Assembly: GCA_021776825.1 (NCBI GenBank)
Contig: JAJFFG010000053.1
Location: 1-37,418 of the forward strand
DNA from: Planctomycetota bacterium
GTDB lineage: Bacteria > Planctomycetota > JAJSAM01 > JAJVHW01
Reading direction: 5' to 3'
DNA: 37,418 nucleotides
The notes under the pieces are model-generated. The model worked only from the letters and a program-made list of their open reading frames with translations, was not told where the DNA came from and made no database searches. This document shows, piece by piece, positions 1-8,608 of this stretch. A program made the translations under genes and the position numbers. Numbering within the stretch: the stretch's first letter is position 1; each line of letters opens with the position of its first letter.

Positions 1-129
1 CTTCCCCCTGTCAACGCTTCACCTGCCGCCTCGCGACGACCGGCGCATGACTCGGGGCCGAGGTGGCGCGCTACACCTTCCTCGTCAGGCTCTTTCATCC
101 TCTGTCCTCCGCCAGCTTGTCCTGGCGCT

Positions 130-1014
130 CTACCCGTTCAGGAACAGCGAAACGCGCAGCGGCACGGGCTGCGGGAACACCGCGTTCAGGTGCCCGACGA
201 GCGTCGTCGTGCAGTTCTGGCCGATGGTCAGGTAGTGCTGCGGCTCGTGCGCGACGCGGTTGGCGCCGCGCAGAATGTCCTCGAGAAGAGCACGCCGGCG
301 CACCGCGGAGACCTCGAGCGGATAGAGGTAGACGGACTCGTCGCGATGGTGCGTGCGCACGCCGATGACGTCGCGCTCGTCGCCCAGGACGTACGCCAGT
401 TCGAACTGCTTGAACGCACCGGAGTACGGTGAGTAGGTCTCGCCGATCTCCTTGCGCGCTTCGACGGACACCGCCAGGAAGTCGTCCGGCCCGAAGCCGA
501 AGCTGAGCATCGTGTGCGCCACCGACGTGCTGGTTCCCCAGTACGAGACGAGGAACCACGCGGAGTCGAGCTCCCTCAGGTCGTACGTTCGGTCCTCGCG
601 TTGCACGCGGTACTCGGTGTTGCTGCGATACCGGAAGTCGCGGACGCCATGGACCGTCACGTGGTCGCCGCGGAGCGTGGCCGTCGGCGGGATCGCGACG
701 TCATCCCCCCAATCGCCGTCGTTCGACGCAGGAATGAACCACCACCAGGTGATCACCAGCGCGAACGCCACGGCGAACCCGAACAGCGCCCGACCGCGGC
801 GTCGAATCCGTGCGAACAACAGGAGCGTGCCAGCGGCAAACGCGCTCGCCGCGAGGAGGCGCGCGGCGGGCCACGGCAGGTTGGAGAAGTACAGCGCGAG
901 CGTCGCCCAGAGCGTGTGCAGCAGGACGAGCGGCGCGAACACGCACCACGCGAGGACGGTGAGCGCGCGCCGCCCGATGGTTGGGCGCGGCGCTGGCGTC
1001 TCGCGTTCGCTCAC
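130..1014 (-). CDS. DUF4105 (Lnb N-terminal periplasmic domain) membrane protein
   Basis: 294 aa with a GTG start. Three hydrophobic segments lie at about residues 17-45, 52-68 and 76-95, so the protein is membrane anchored. An extracytoplasmic domain follows from about residue 110. The late motif NCTTTLVGHLN matches the conserved NCTT signature of DUF4105, the N-terminal periplasmic domain of Lnb-type proteins. Its biochemical role is not established. The protein stops 30 residues after NCTT, whereas many relatives continue with a further helical region. The frame after the stop does not continue, but the neighbouring frame reads a few helical residues before stopping at about 95, so a truncated C-terminus is possible. 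The start overlaps by 3 bp a short upstream minus-strand frame ending at 1011. It lies downstream of the kinase gene on the same strand. The family call is fairly sure; the function is unknown. Confidence 0.75.
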   Translation of the reverse strand: MSERETPAPRPTIGRRALTVLAWCVFAPLVLLHTLWATLALYFSNLPWPAARLLAASAFAAGTLLLFARIRRRGRALFGFAVAFALVITWWWFIPASNDGDWGDDVAIPPTATLRGDHVTVHGVRDFRYRSNTEYRVQREDRTYDLRELDSAWFLVSYWGTSTSVAHTMLSFGFGPDDFLAVSVEARKEIGETYSPYSGAFKQFELAYVLGDERDVIGVRTHHRDESVYLYPLEVSAVRRRALLEDILRGANRVAHEPQHYLTIGQNCTTTLVGHLNAVFPQPVPLRVSLFLNG

Positions 1015-1185
1015 ACGGTCTCCGGAGCACGGTGATGCTCGCGAAGTATGCCGCGCGGGTCGACCGCGGCCGTGAGCCGCGCCAGTCCGGGTGTCGTTCG
1101 CACGTCCTCCCCCTCGCTGCCGCGCAGGCCGCGCTGGCGTCCACCCGGATCGTACAGCAGGGCTGGCGCGTCGGATCCGGGCGGA
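1011..1185 (-). other. Possible short coding remnant between kinase and DUF4105 genes
   Basis: One minus-strand frame stays open through the whole gap and ends at a TGA (1011-1013) that overlaps the GTG start of the DUF4105 gene. The frame begins inside the end of the kinase gene at 1268, but that part is clearly kinase in another frame. Its last residues include LTAAVDPRGILREHHRAP. This recalls the DPxGIL ending of FAD-linked oxidases, so the segment could be the tail of a degraded gene. There is no independent start with a ribosome binding site, and the match is short. I see nothing else in this gap. Confidence 0.2.
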
Positions 1186-4100
1186 TCAGCGGTCCTCAGT
1201 TCCCTCGGTCCGACGCCGGACCAGTTCGGCCAGCACGATCTGGGCGGCAATCTCACTCGCGCGGTCATCGAGCGGCGACTCGGCGCTCAGCCGCGCGACG
1301 ACGGCGGCGGGATCTGCGCTGCCATCGAGCAGAGCGCGCACGCGCGGCGCCAAGTCCTTCACGAGCCGTCGGCGCTCGTGTCGGTCACGCAGTCGGTCGC
1401 CGAGGGGCCGCGTCTCCCAAATGCGCAGCGTGCCGTCGCCCGAGCCCGAGACGAGCATCTCGCCGTCGGCAGAGAACTCGAGGTCCTTGACATAGGCGTC
1501 GTGTCCGGCGAGCGCCGCGACTTCGACGTAGCGCTCTGCATCCCAGACGTGAATGAGGCCGTCGCGCCCGCCGGAGACCAGTCGACGGCCATCCGGGCTA
1601 AAGGCGACGGAGAGCGAGCTGCCGCCGTGACCGCGTAGCTGGGCCACGACATCCAACGTCTCAGCGTCCCAGATCGTGACCGCGTCGTCGTCTCCAGAGG
1701 TCGCCACGACGCTACCGTCGGGGCTCACCGCGATCGCCCACACCTGCCGGCCCGCGTTGGCGGCACGCGATCGAGCAGCGCCCGTTCGCGCGTCGACGAG
1801 CTCGATCGTCTCCAGGTCGCGCAACGACAGGTAGCGATCGTCCGAGACGAACCCGAGGCCGGCCCCCTGGCAGGCGTGGTGGCCGACGCGCGGAAGCACC
1901 TCGAACGGGTCGAGCTGCACGGCAGCCGCCCCGGTGGGATCGGAGGTGATGACAACGTGCGTGCCGTCGGGCGAGACGTCCAACGCCGTGCCGAACCCGG
2001 CAGGCCAGTCGAGGTGGATCGACTCACCAGTGGCGGCGTCCCAGACGCGGACCGCGGGTTCGCCGTGCTCCATCCCGGCGCCGACCAAGACCTCGCGATC
2101 GCCGACCCTCGCGTAGCGGAGCGATGTCACGTACTCCTTGTCGTGACACAGCGCAGCGATCGGCTCACCGCTCGCCGCGTCCCAGATCCGTACCGAACCG
2201 CGGTGCCCCGCGTAGCCGTCCCAGCCGCAGCTCGCGATGCGGCGACCGTCGGCCGAGATCGTCACGCCGTAGACGAAGCTCTGATGACCCTCCAGCACAC
2301 GCGGATCGTCAGCGGAGTCGGCGGCCCAGACGGATACGGTCGGCGAGCTGCCGATCTCGGTCGCCACCCATCGACCGTCCGGTGAGAAGACGGCGTCGTA
2401 GGAGACGCCGAGATCGTTGAGTGCGACGAGCTCTGTCGCATCCTGCGCCGAGACGAAGCGGACCGTCCGATCACCAAGACCGAGTGCGATGCGGGCGCCA
2501 TCGGGCGAGATCGCAACCGAGTGCGCCGGAACCTCGTCGGGACACTCGTAGATCAGCGTCGGCTCGCCGGGATCGTCCATGTCCCAGAAGCGCACGGTGT
2601 CGTCGTACGCCGTGGAGACGGCGAAGCGGTCGTCCCACGAGAGGTCCAGCCCGATCAAGGTGTCGTCGTGTCGTCCCAACACGTCCGTGCGTTCGAGCGA
2701 GTCGCGATCGTGCAGCCAGATCACCGCCTCCTCCAGCCAGCCGCTCACGAATCTCTGCGACGCCCCACGCCCCGCGCGGAGGAAGTGCGGGCGTTCGCTA
2801 TCGATCGAAGCGAGTTCCTCACGCTCCTGAAGGTCGTGGACGCTGAGTGTGCTCTCGTCGGCAACGACCACGTGGCGGGCGTCGTCGAACACCTTGTAGT
2901 ACTGCGAGTGGTCCAGGACGAGATCGAGCACGCGCTCACCGGAGGACCGTTCGAACAACGCAGCGAGCGCTGGCGGATCACGCGGGCGCTCCACCACGAC
3001 GTGAGATCCGTCGCGGGTGAGCCGCAGCGCGCGACCTCGCGACGCGGGCCACACGACGGTCGGCGTCGGGTCGGGCAGCGCGTGCGACACGACATCGCCG
3101 TTCTTCGAGATCACGAGGAGTTCACTCTCGTTCGTGAACTGCGGATGATCGCCCGGGACCCGCGTGAACGTCTCGTCCAACCGCGCGTCGAGATGCCGCC
3201 ACTCCCAGGTGCCTCGTTGATCGATGGGCGTCTCGTCGTGCAACCACTTCCGGGCGGTCGAGGGCGCGTGCGCGACGAGTGAGTCCGCGGCCATGGTCAT
3301 CGCCAGCCGGTAGTTCTGACGCAGCGCCTCGTCGCGGTTCTCGCGCGCTTCAAGGAGCAGCGAGCGGGTCACGACGAGTCCGACGGCGAGCAGGACGAAC
3401 ACCACGCAGATCGCGGCCGCTAGCCCCCGGTTGCGCAGCACCCACTTCTTCAGTTCGACGAGCGCGCCCGTGCGATACGCGCGAACGACACGGCCCTCGA
3501 TGTAGTCGCGCAGGTCCTGCGCGAGCTCCTCGGCGGACTCGTAACGCTGCGCGTGCTCGCGCGCCATCGCCTTCTCGGCAATGGCCACGATCTCGCCGGG
3601 GAGATCGGGGGTCAGTTCCGCAATCGGCGTCGGGGGTCCCTGCAACACCGCGCGCAGAATCTCCATCGCCTTGCGCGGCCCGTCCGGTCCGCCGTACGGG
3701 GCGTGGCCGACGAGCAGGTGGTAGAGGATCGCGCCGATCGCATACACGTCCGACCGCGCATCGAGATCCTCGAGCTGACCGCCGGCCTGCTCCGGCGGCA
3801 TGTAGGCCGGCGTACCGAGGACGGCGCCGGCCATGGTCTCGTACGAAGCGCTCTGTACTCCGGATGCGTCGGCGCGCGCGGTGTACACGCTGTCATCGGC
3901 GCCGCCACCGACGATCTCGCGCCCACCGAGGACCTTTGCGAGGCCCCAGTCCATGACGTAGACCTCGCCGAAGTCACCCACCATGATGTTCGCTGGCTTC
4001 AGGTCGCGGTGGATCACGCCCTTCGCGTGCGCGAACGAGAGCGTCTCACAGACTCGAGTGATCAGCTGGAGCGCTCGCGTGACGGTCCAGTTGTCGATGC

Positions 4101-4812
4101 CGCGGTGGGCCATCGAGAACACGGCATTCAGCGTGCGCCCGTTGACGCGCTTCATCGTGAAGTAGAGGCGTCCGTTCGGATCGACACCGAGCTCGTGCAC
4201 GGGCACGACGCCGGGGTGGTCGAGTTGCGCCGTGACCTGCGCCTCGGCGAGGAAGCGGTCGACCTCGGGAGTCAGCTCGGGCTTCGTCCCCTCGCTGGCC
4301 ACGGACCCGCCGCCCTTCGACTTCAGGATCACCTTCATCGCCAGGTCGCGGTGCAGCGTCTCGTCTCGTACCGAGAGGATCGCGCCCATGCCGCCTCGCG
4401 CGATCTCACCCTCCTCGCGGTAGTGGCGTCCGTCGCCTTGAACCAGCTTGTCGAGGACGTGAGCCGGCTGCGTCTCCTCGGCAGAGGGCGCCGCGGCAGG
4501 GGACTCCGCGGCAGAGTGTTCCGCGGCAGAGTGTTCCGCGGCAGGGGACTCCGCCTTCTGCTCGCGCGGCGAAGGGCTCTCGGACTTCAGGTCATCGCGA
4601 GGGGAGTGCGCCGCCGCGAGCTCGGCCATGGTCTCGGGGCGTGCAATCCGCGTAGCCGCCGAGCCGCCCGCGAGCCGGTGGTACTCGTCGACGACGAGGT
4701 CCTCGAAGCCGCGGAAGAGCCGCAGGTAGGAGTTCAGCTCGCGTTCGCGACCGGCATCGACGTCGGCCTCGAAGACCTCGCGAAAGCGCCGGACGACGTC
4801 GTCGGACTTCAT
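1186..4812 (-). CDS. Transmembrane Ser/Thr protein kinase with WD40 beta-propeller
   Basis: 1208 aa. The ATG at 4812 is chosen because the frame upstream runs over the divergent genes. The N-terminus (1-50) is the helical leader often seen in planctomycete kinases. A low-complexity Ala/Glu/Ser linker covers 75-115. The kinase domain spans about 132-440: glycine loop ARGGMGAI at 138-145, Lys160 in AMK, catalytic HRDLKPAN at 268-275, DWG in place of DFG at 288-290, and a PPEQ activation-segment end near 339. A single membrane helix lies at about 464-484. The C-terminal part, about 550-1160, has at least nine WD40-type repeats with endings such as VRIWDAA, VTIWDAE and LRIWETR. The kinase is therefore cytoplasmic and the propeller extracytoplasmic, the usual layout of receptor kinases in this phylum. 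The ligand and substrates are unknown. It is divergent from the S24-like gene. Confidence 0.93.
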   Translation of the reverse strand: MKSDDVVRRFREVFEADVDAGRERELNSYLRLFRGFEDLVVDEYHRLAGGSAATRIARPETMAELAAAHSPRDDLKSESPSPREQKAESPAAEHSAAEHSAAESPAAAPSAEETQPAHVLDKLVQGDGRHYREEGEIARGGMGAILSVRDETLHRDLAMKVILKSKGGGSVASEGTKPELTPEVDRFLAEAQVTAQLDHPGVVPVHELGVDPNGRLYFTMKRVNGRTLNAVFSMAHRGIDNWTVTRALQLITRVCETLSFAHAKGVIHRDLKPANIMVGDFGEVYVMDWGLAKVLGGREIVGGGADDSVYTARADASGVQSASYETMAGAVLGTPAYMPPEQAGGQLEDLDARSDVYAIGAILYHLLVGHAPYGGPDGPRKAMEILRAVLQGPPTPIAELTPDLPGEIVAIAEKAMAREHAQRYESAEELAQDLRDYIEGRVVRAYRTGALVELKKWVLRNRGLAAAICVVFVLLAVGLVVTRSLLLEARENRDEALRQNYRLAMTMAADSLVAHAPSTARKWLHDETPIDQRGTWEWRHLDARLDETFTRVPGDHPQFTNESELLVISKNGDVVSHALPDPTPTVVWPASRGRALRLTRDGSHVVVERPRDPPALAALFERSSGERVLDLVLDHSQYYKVFDDARHVVVADESTLSVHDLQEREELASIDSERPHFLRAGRGASQRFVSGWLEEAVIWLHDRDSLERTDVLGRHDDTLIGLDLSWDDRFAVSTAYDDTVRFWDMDDPGEPTLIYECPDEVPAHSVAISPDGARIALGLGDRTVRFVSAQDATELVALNDLGVSYDAVFSPDGRWVATEIGSSPTVSVWAADSADDPRVLEGHQSFVYGVTISADGRRIASCGWDGYAGHRGSVRIWDAASGEPIAALCHDKEYVTSLRYARVGDREVLVGAGMEHGEPAVRVWDAATGESIHLDWPAGFGTALDVSPDGTHVVITSDPTGAAAVQLDPFEVLPRVGHHACQGAGLGFVSDDRYLSLRDLETIELVDARTGAARSRAANAGRQVWAIAVSPDGSVVATSGDDDAVTIWDAETLDVVAQLRGHGGSSLSVAFSPDGRRLVSGGRDGLIHVWDAERYVEVAALAGHDAYVKDLEFSADGEMLVSGSGDGTLRIWETRPLGDRLRDRHERRRLVKDLAPRVRALLDGSADPAAVVARLSAESPLDDRASEIAAQIVLAELVRRRTEGTEDR
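4495..4554. repeat. Four tandem 15-bp units inside the kinase gene
   Basis: Units begin at 4495, 4510, 4525 and 4540. Units 1 and 4 are identical, and so are units 2 and 3; the two types differ at a few positions. On the minus strand they encode the linker residues AESPAAEHSAAEHSAAESPA. The 15-bp length keeps the frame, so copy-number change would only alter linker length between the N-terminal leader and the kinase domain. Confidence 0.9.
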
Positions 4813-4998
4813 GGGCTCGCCTCGGGCCGAACGCCCCCATCCAACTCCGCGTTCATCACGGTCCTCGTCACTCCGCGGCGCAGTGTACCGACGCAGCCTC
4901 GCGACGCACCGGACGCTCCCGAGCCGTCGGGACGTTGCGGGCGGAGCATGCGGCGTCGACGATGGTGGCGTGGCGCTGCGCCGCGCTGAGGAGATCGG

Positions 4999-5301
4999 AT
5001 GAGCTGGGCGAAGTTCGCGAAGGAGGCACTGCGACGCGGGGAGACGGTGACCGTCCGACCGCGCGGCCAGTCCATGCGCGGGAAGGTCGAGAGTGGCGCG
5101 CGGGTGACGCTCGAACCGTGTGATCCGACGGCGCTGAGTGTGGGCGACATCGTGCTGGTGCGCGTCTCCGGATCGGACTACCTGCACCTGATCAAGGCGA
5201 AGGACGGGCAACGGCTCCAGATCGGCAACAACCGGGGCGGGATCAACGGCTGGGTGGGCCCGAACGCCGTGTTCGGTATCGCAACGCGGATCGAGAACTG
5301 A
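4999..5301 (+). CDS. Small S24/S26 peptidase-like protein
   Basis: 100 aa. The ATG at 4999 follows a GAGGAG ribosome binding site. The sequence PRGQSMRGKV places Ser25 where S24/S26 peptidases (LexA, signal peptidase I) have the nucleophile Ser in G-x-SM. VGDIVLVRV (48-56) is the next conserved strand, and Lys66 in HLIKAKDG is a candidate for the catalytic lysine. It has no DNA-binding domain and no membrane anchor, so it is only the catalytic fold. It may cleave itself or a partner, or may have kept the fold only. The next gene, a methyltransferase, starts 20 bp downstream on the same strand and may be co-transcribed. The fold assignment is moderately sure; activity is inferred. Confidence 0.7.
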   Translation: MSWAKFAKEALRRGETVTVRPRGQSMRGKVESGARVTLEPCDPTALSVGDIVLVRVSGSDYLHLIKAKDGQRLQIGNNRGGINGWVGPNAVFGIATRIEN

Positions 5302-5320
5302 GACGGAGGTCTCCGACGGC

Positions 5321-5956
5321 ATGGACCCGCGAGACTCCAGGCGGATCGTCGAACTCGGGTACGACCGGATCGCGGAGCGGCATGCGGAGTGGGCGACGCG
5401 GACGCGCACCGACGAGCGGGCCCGCTACCTCGACGAGGTCACCGGTCGACTCCCGGCTGGCGCGAGCGTGCTGGAGCTCGGATGTGGCGTCGCCGGAGCC
5501 GTGACGCAGGAGCTGGCCTCGCGCTTCCGCCTCACCGGGGTGGATCTCTCCGGGCGCTCGGTCGAGATCGCCCGGCGCTCCCTGCCGGACGCGACGATCC
5601 TCCACGGCGACATGACGCAGATCGATCTGCCGCCAGCGAGCTTCGACGCCGTCGTCGCGTTCTACTCCGTCATCCACGTGCCGCGCGACGAGCACGCGGC
5701 ACTCTTCACGCGGATCGCGACGTGGCTGCGTCCCGGTGGAGTGTTCGTCGCCTCGCTCGGGACCGACGACGAACCGCACGCGCACGAGACGGACTGGCTG
5801 GGCGTCCCGATGGTCTGGAGCGCCCACGACGCGGCGACCGGCCGGCGGCTGGTCGAGGACGCCGGCCTCACCGTGGAACGCGCGGCGATCGAGACCGCCG
5901 ACGAGGACGGCGCACCGGTCTCGTTCCTCTGGATCATCGCGCGACGAGCGGAGTAG
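5321..5956 (+). CDS. Class I SAM-dependent methyltransferase
   Basis: 211 aa. SAM-binding motif I is VLELGCGVAGAV at about residues 47-58, with the acidic motif II residue in LTGVDLSGRS. FDAVVAFYSVIHVPRDEH is motif IV/V, and LRPGGVFVASLG follows as in Methyltransf_11/25 proteins. The N-terminal helix YDRIAERHAEWATRT is typical of small-molecule methyltransferases. The substrate cannot be read from the sequence. It follows the S24-like gene by 20 bp and is convergent with the WlbA gene. The 30-bp gap between the two stops holds a small GC-rich inverted repeat (5966-5977) that might act as a shared terminator. Confidence 0.9.
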   Translation: MDPRDSRRIVELGYDRIAERHAEWATRTRTDERARYLDEVTGRLPAGASVLELGCGVAGAVTQELASRFRLTGVDLSGRSVEIARRSLPDATILHGDMTQIDLPPASFDAVVAFYSVIHVPRDEHAALFTRIATWLRPGGVFVASLGTDDEPHAHETDWLGVPMVWSAHDAATGRRLVEDAGLTVERAAIETADEDGAPVSFLWIIARRAE

Positions 5957-5986
5957 ATCCGCGGTGCCGCTCGCGGCTCCGTGTGC

Positions 5987-6955
5987 CTACTTGGGCGCGT
6001 TCGCCAGGAACGGGTGTGGGGCGCCTTGGTCGATGTTCGGGGTGGCGTTGCGAATCGCGTGCACGAGCTCGATCGACGGGCGAGCGTGCTCGATGCCGAA
6101 CCCCTCGCCGGCGAGCGTCATCTCGTAGACACGCGTGTGCAGATCGGTGAACCCGGTCGAGAACTCGATCTCCTCGCCGTCCACTGCGATCGAGCGGAAC
6201 GTCGTGCGCTTCCCGGGTTCCGGCTCGAACGGAAGGTCCGCCATGTCGATCGACAGGTACCAGGAGACGTCGGCGTCGCGGAGGGCCATGAACCCGGAGG
6301 CGCGATGCGTATCGAGTCGATGCACTTCGTTGACCTCGGCTGGGCCGAAGAGCCACATCAGCATGTCGAAGAAATGGATGCCGATGTTCGTGGCGATGCC
6401 GCCCGAGCGCTCGTGCTGCCCCTTCCACGAGTAGTCGTACCAGGGGCCCCGACCGGTGATGTACGTGAGTTCCACCTTGCGACGTTTCCCACTGCCCTCA
6501 GCATCACGGGCCTCGGCGTCGATCCTCGCCTTGAGCTCGAGCAACGACGGCAGCGTGCGGAGTTGCAGGATGGTCCAGACGCGCTGCCCCGTCTCCGCCT
6601 CGATCGCCTGGAGCGCGTCGAGGTTCCACGGGTTCATGACGAGCGGCTTCTCGCAGATCACGTCCGCGCCCACCCGCAGCGCCAGACGACAGTGAGCGTC
6701 GTGGAGGTGGTTCGGGGAGGCGACCGTGACGTAGTCGACCTTGTGTTCCGAGTCCGCCCGCTTGAGCTTCTCGAGGTGGCGATCGAAGCGCTCGAACTCC
6801 GAGAAGAACGCCGTGTTCGGGAAGTAGCGATCAAGGATGCCCACCGAGTCGTGCGGGTCGCACGCCGCCACGAGGTGATTGCCGGTGTCGCGGATGGCCT
6901 GCAGGTGGCGTGGCGCGATGTAGCCCGCCACGCCGGTGATCGCGAAGTTGTGCAC
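5987..6955 (-). CDS. wlbA: UDP-N-acetyl-2-amino-2-deoxyglucuronate oxidase (WlbA/WbpB type)
   Basis: 322 aa with a GTG start at 6955; the longer open frame upstream carries no recognisable sequence. The N-terminus FAITGVAGYIAPRHLQAI is the NAD-binding Rossmann motif and closely follows WlbA/WbpB proteins. CEKPLVMNPWN holds the Gfo/Idh/MocA catalytic Lys103. GGIATNIGIHFFDML (His194), FTDLHTRVYEMTLAG and ARPSIELVHAI are family signatures, and the length fits. Characterised members oxidise UDP-GlcNAcA at C3, using NAD, towards 2,3-diamino sugars of O-antigens. The usual partner genes (aminotransferase, N-acetyltransferase, epimerase) are not in this window, so the gene is isolated here. It may serve a glycan pathway encoded elsewhere. 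Confidence 0.88.
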   Translation of the reverse strand: MHNFAITGVAGYIAPRHLQAIRDTGNHLVAACDPHDSVGILDRYFPNTAFFSEFERFDRHLEKLKRADSEHKVDYVTVASPNHLHDAHCRLALRVGADVICEKPLVMNPWNLDALQAIEAETGQRVWTILQLRTLPSLLELKARIDAEARDAEGSGKRRKVELTYITGRGPWYDYSWKGQHERSGGIATNIGIHFFDMLMWLFGPAEVNEVHRLDTHRASGFMALRDADVSWYLSIDMADLPFEPEPGKRTTFRSIAVDGEEIEFSTGFTDLHTRVYEMTLAGEGFGIEHARPSIELVHAIRNATPNIDQGAPHPFLANAPK

Positions 6956-7198
6956 AGGTTGGGCCTTTCGACGGCGGGGCCGCTCACTCTCTCGTCGGCA
7001 GTTCGACTCATGGTCGATCCCGGGGCGCAGGCGCGCCGCGGCCTCGGGACCTACGTCTTCTATCGGCGACGCTGCCACTACGCCTGAGATCGACGGGCGT
7101 CCCGGCTCCCGAGTCTCACGACGGAGAGTCTCACCTGAAGGGCCGGCGGGCATCGCGCTGTCGAGTTGGGTGGAACCCCAACCCACGGAGAACGACCG

Positions 7199-7411
7199 AT
7201 GAAGACGACCCTGATCACGGCCGCGCTGCTCGCCCTGGCCTTTGGCGCCCTCGGAGTCGCCCACGCCGGCGAACTGACGTGCGACAACGCCTGCCCGCTC
7301 GCCAAGAGCGCGAACGCGCACCGCGCCGTCGGAAAGGACGCCCAGGCCACCTCGGCGATCGTCCAGGCGGACGTCCGTCGCGAGGTCCTCGCGCAGCTCG
7401 CGCGCATCTGA
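7199..7411 (+). CDS. Small secreted protein, unknown function
   Basis: 70 aa. The ATG at 7199 has a GGAG site about 10 bp upstream. A signal peptide is clear: a KTT n-region, a hydrophobic core and cleavage after AHA near residue 23. The mature part is about 47 residues, has two cysteines (LTCDNACPLA) that could form a disulphide, and ends in a helix (VRREVLAQLARI). I do not recognise a family. It precedes the TPR protein on the same strand, with about 130 bp between them. Confidence 0.7.
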   Translation: MKTTLITAALLALAFGALGVAHAGELTCDNACPLAKSANAHRAVGKDAQATSAIVQADVRREVLAQLARI

Positions 7412-7539
7412 CCCCTGGAGGCCCGGCCTCGGCGCGCGAGTGTCGGGCCTGATCTTGCGTCCGCGTCCCCCCAACCCCCTCTCGCCCCCTCAACCCCCCG
7501 GGGGGGCGCGGCGCCCATCCCCCTCCCTCGGAGCATCCC
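7412..7539. other. C-rich intergenic stretch with a C6G6 palindrome
   Basis: This spacer has several runs of C and a perfect C6G6 palindrome at 7494-7505. The ribosome binding site of the next gene (GGAG) is at its end. There is no T-run after the palindrome, so I do not call a terminator. Confidence 0.4.
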
Positions 7540-8511
7540 ATGCGCCTCGCCTCAGCCCTGTTCGCACCCGTCGCGCCGTCCGCCGCCCTCGCGCCGTCCG
7601 CCCCCCTCGCACGGTTCGCCCCCCTAGCACTGGCAGTCCTCTCGTGGGGAGCCCTCGCGCTCGCCGTCGGGTCATCCGCCCTCGCCGAGGAGTCGACGGC
7701 CGCGCCGCAGGGGCTCGACGCCGCCCGCGTCGCGTTCTCCGACGGCGACCTCGATGCGTGCGTGACGCTCTGCGAGGCCATCCCCGCGAAGAGCGACGAT
7801 CGTCCCGGCGCGCTCTATCTCCGCGGCGAGGCGCTCCGACTGCTCGACCGTGACGCCGACGCGGAGAAGAGCTTCCGGTCCGTCCTCGAACTCCGCCCGA
7901 AGTCGGTGCCTGCAACCACGGGGCTCGGGCTGGCGTTGTTCGACCAGGGTCGGCGCGACGAGGCGGAGAGCGTCCTTCGCGACGCCGTCGACCTCGACAA
8001 GAAGAACGTGGCCGCGCTGCGCGCGCTGGGCGAGGTCCTCGGCGCCATGGGCAAGGGCGGTGAGGGCCGCACGCTGCTCGCGAAGGCCTGGAGGCTCGAC
8101 ACCAAGAACGCGCTGACCGCCGTGTCGCTCGTCGAGATCCACATCGGGCACAACGATGCGGCGTCGGCCCTGAAGGTGGCGAAGACCCTGATCAAGGGCC
8201 GCCGCGAGCACCCGGCCGGCCACTTCCTTCTGGGGCTCGCCCTGGAGCACAAGGGCAAGTGGAAGGACGCCATCGAGGCCTACGAGGCGGCCATCGAGCG
8301 CGACGACACCTACATCGACGCGCACAAGAACCTGGCCATCGTCTGCCAGACGCGCAACCCGATGTACCGCGACAGCGACCTGCTGGAGAAGTCGATGAAG
8401 CACTACGAGCGCTTCTTCGAGCTCGGCGGGAAGGACCCGGGTCTGCGTCGCGTCTACGACCAGATGTCGGCGTTCCTGAAGCACCTGCAGGACCAGCAGC
8501 GGGGCGACTGA
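7540..8511 (+). CDS. Secreted tetratricopeptide repeat protein
   Basis: 323 aa. The start has a GGAG site 8 bp upstream. A long hydrophobic Ala/Pro-rich N-terminus with repeated APSAPLA-like units acts as a signal sequence, ending around LAEES near residue 50. About six TPR units follow, for example GALYLRGEALRLLDRDADAE, GLGLALFDQGRRDEAESVL, ALRALGEVLGAMGKGGEG, LLGLALEHKGKWKDAIEAY and HKNLAIVCQTRN. TPR proteins are protein-binding scaffolds, and this one should act outside the cytoplasm. A lipoprotein gene follows on the same strand and may belong to the same transcript. The partner is unknown. Confidence 0.85.
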   Translation: MRLASALFAPVAPSAALAPSAPLARFAPLALAVLSWGALALAVGSSALAEESTAAPQGLDAARVAFSDGDLDACVTLCEAIPAKSDDRPGALYLRGEALRLLDRDADAEKSFRSVLELRPKSVPATTGLGLALFDQGRRDEAESVLRDAVDLDKKNVAALRALGEVLGAMGKGGEGRTLLAKAWRLDTKNALTAVSLVEIHIGHNDAASALKVAKTLIKGRREHPAGHFLLGLALEHKGKWKDAIEAYEAAIERDDTYIDAHKNLAIVCQTRNPMYRDSDLLEKSMKHYERFFELGGKDPGLRRVYDQMSAFLKHLQDQQRGD

Positions 8512-8608
8512 CCGCCGCCCCGATCGGACAACGAGCGAACCCTCCCGGGAACGAAGCGGTTGACCGTGCGTCCTCTAGACTGGCGCCGTCCCCCAATCAG
8601 GAGAGTTC

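Noticed and set aside
3553..4989. Long plus-strand frame opposite the kinase gene
   Set aside because: No domains; the minus strand has an intact kinase domain.
4813..5409. Longer version of the kinase gene starting at 5409
   Set aside because: It would overlap the S24-like gene with its good ribosome binding site, and the extra residues do not resemble any kinase leader.
7494..7505. C6G6 palindrome as a terminator
   Set aside because: No T-run and almost no loop.
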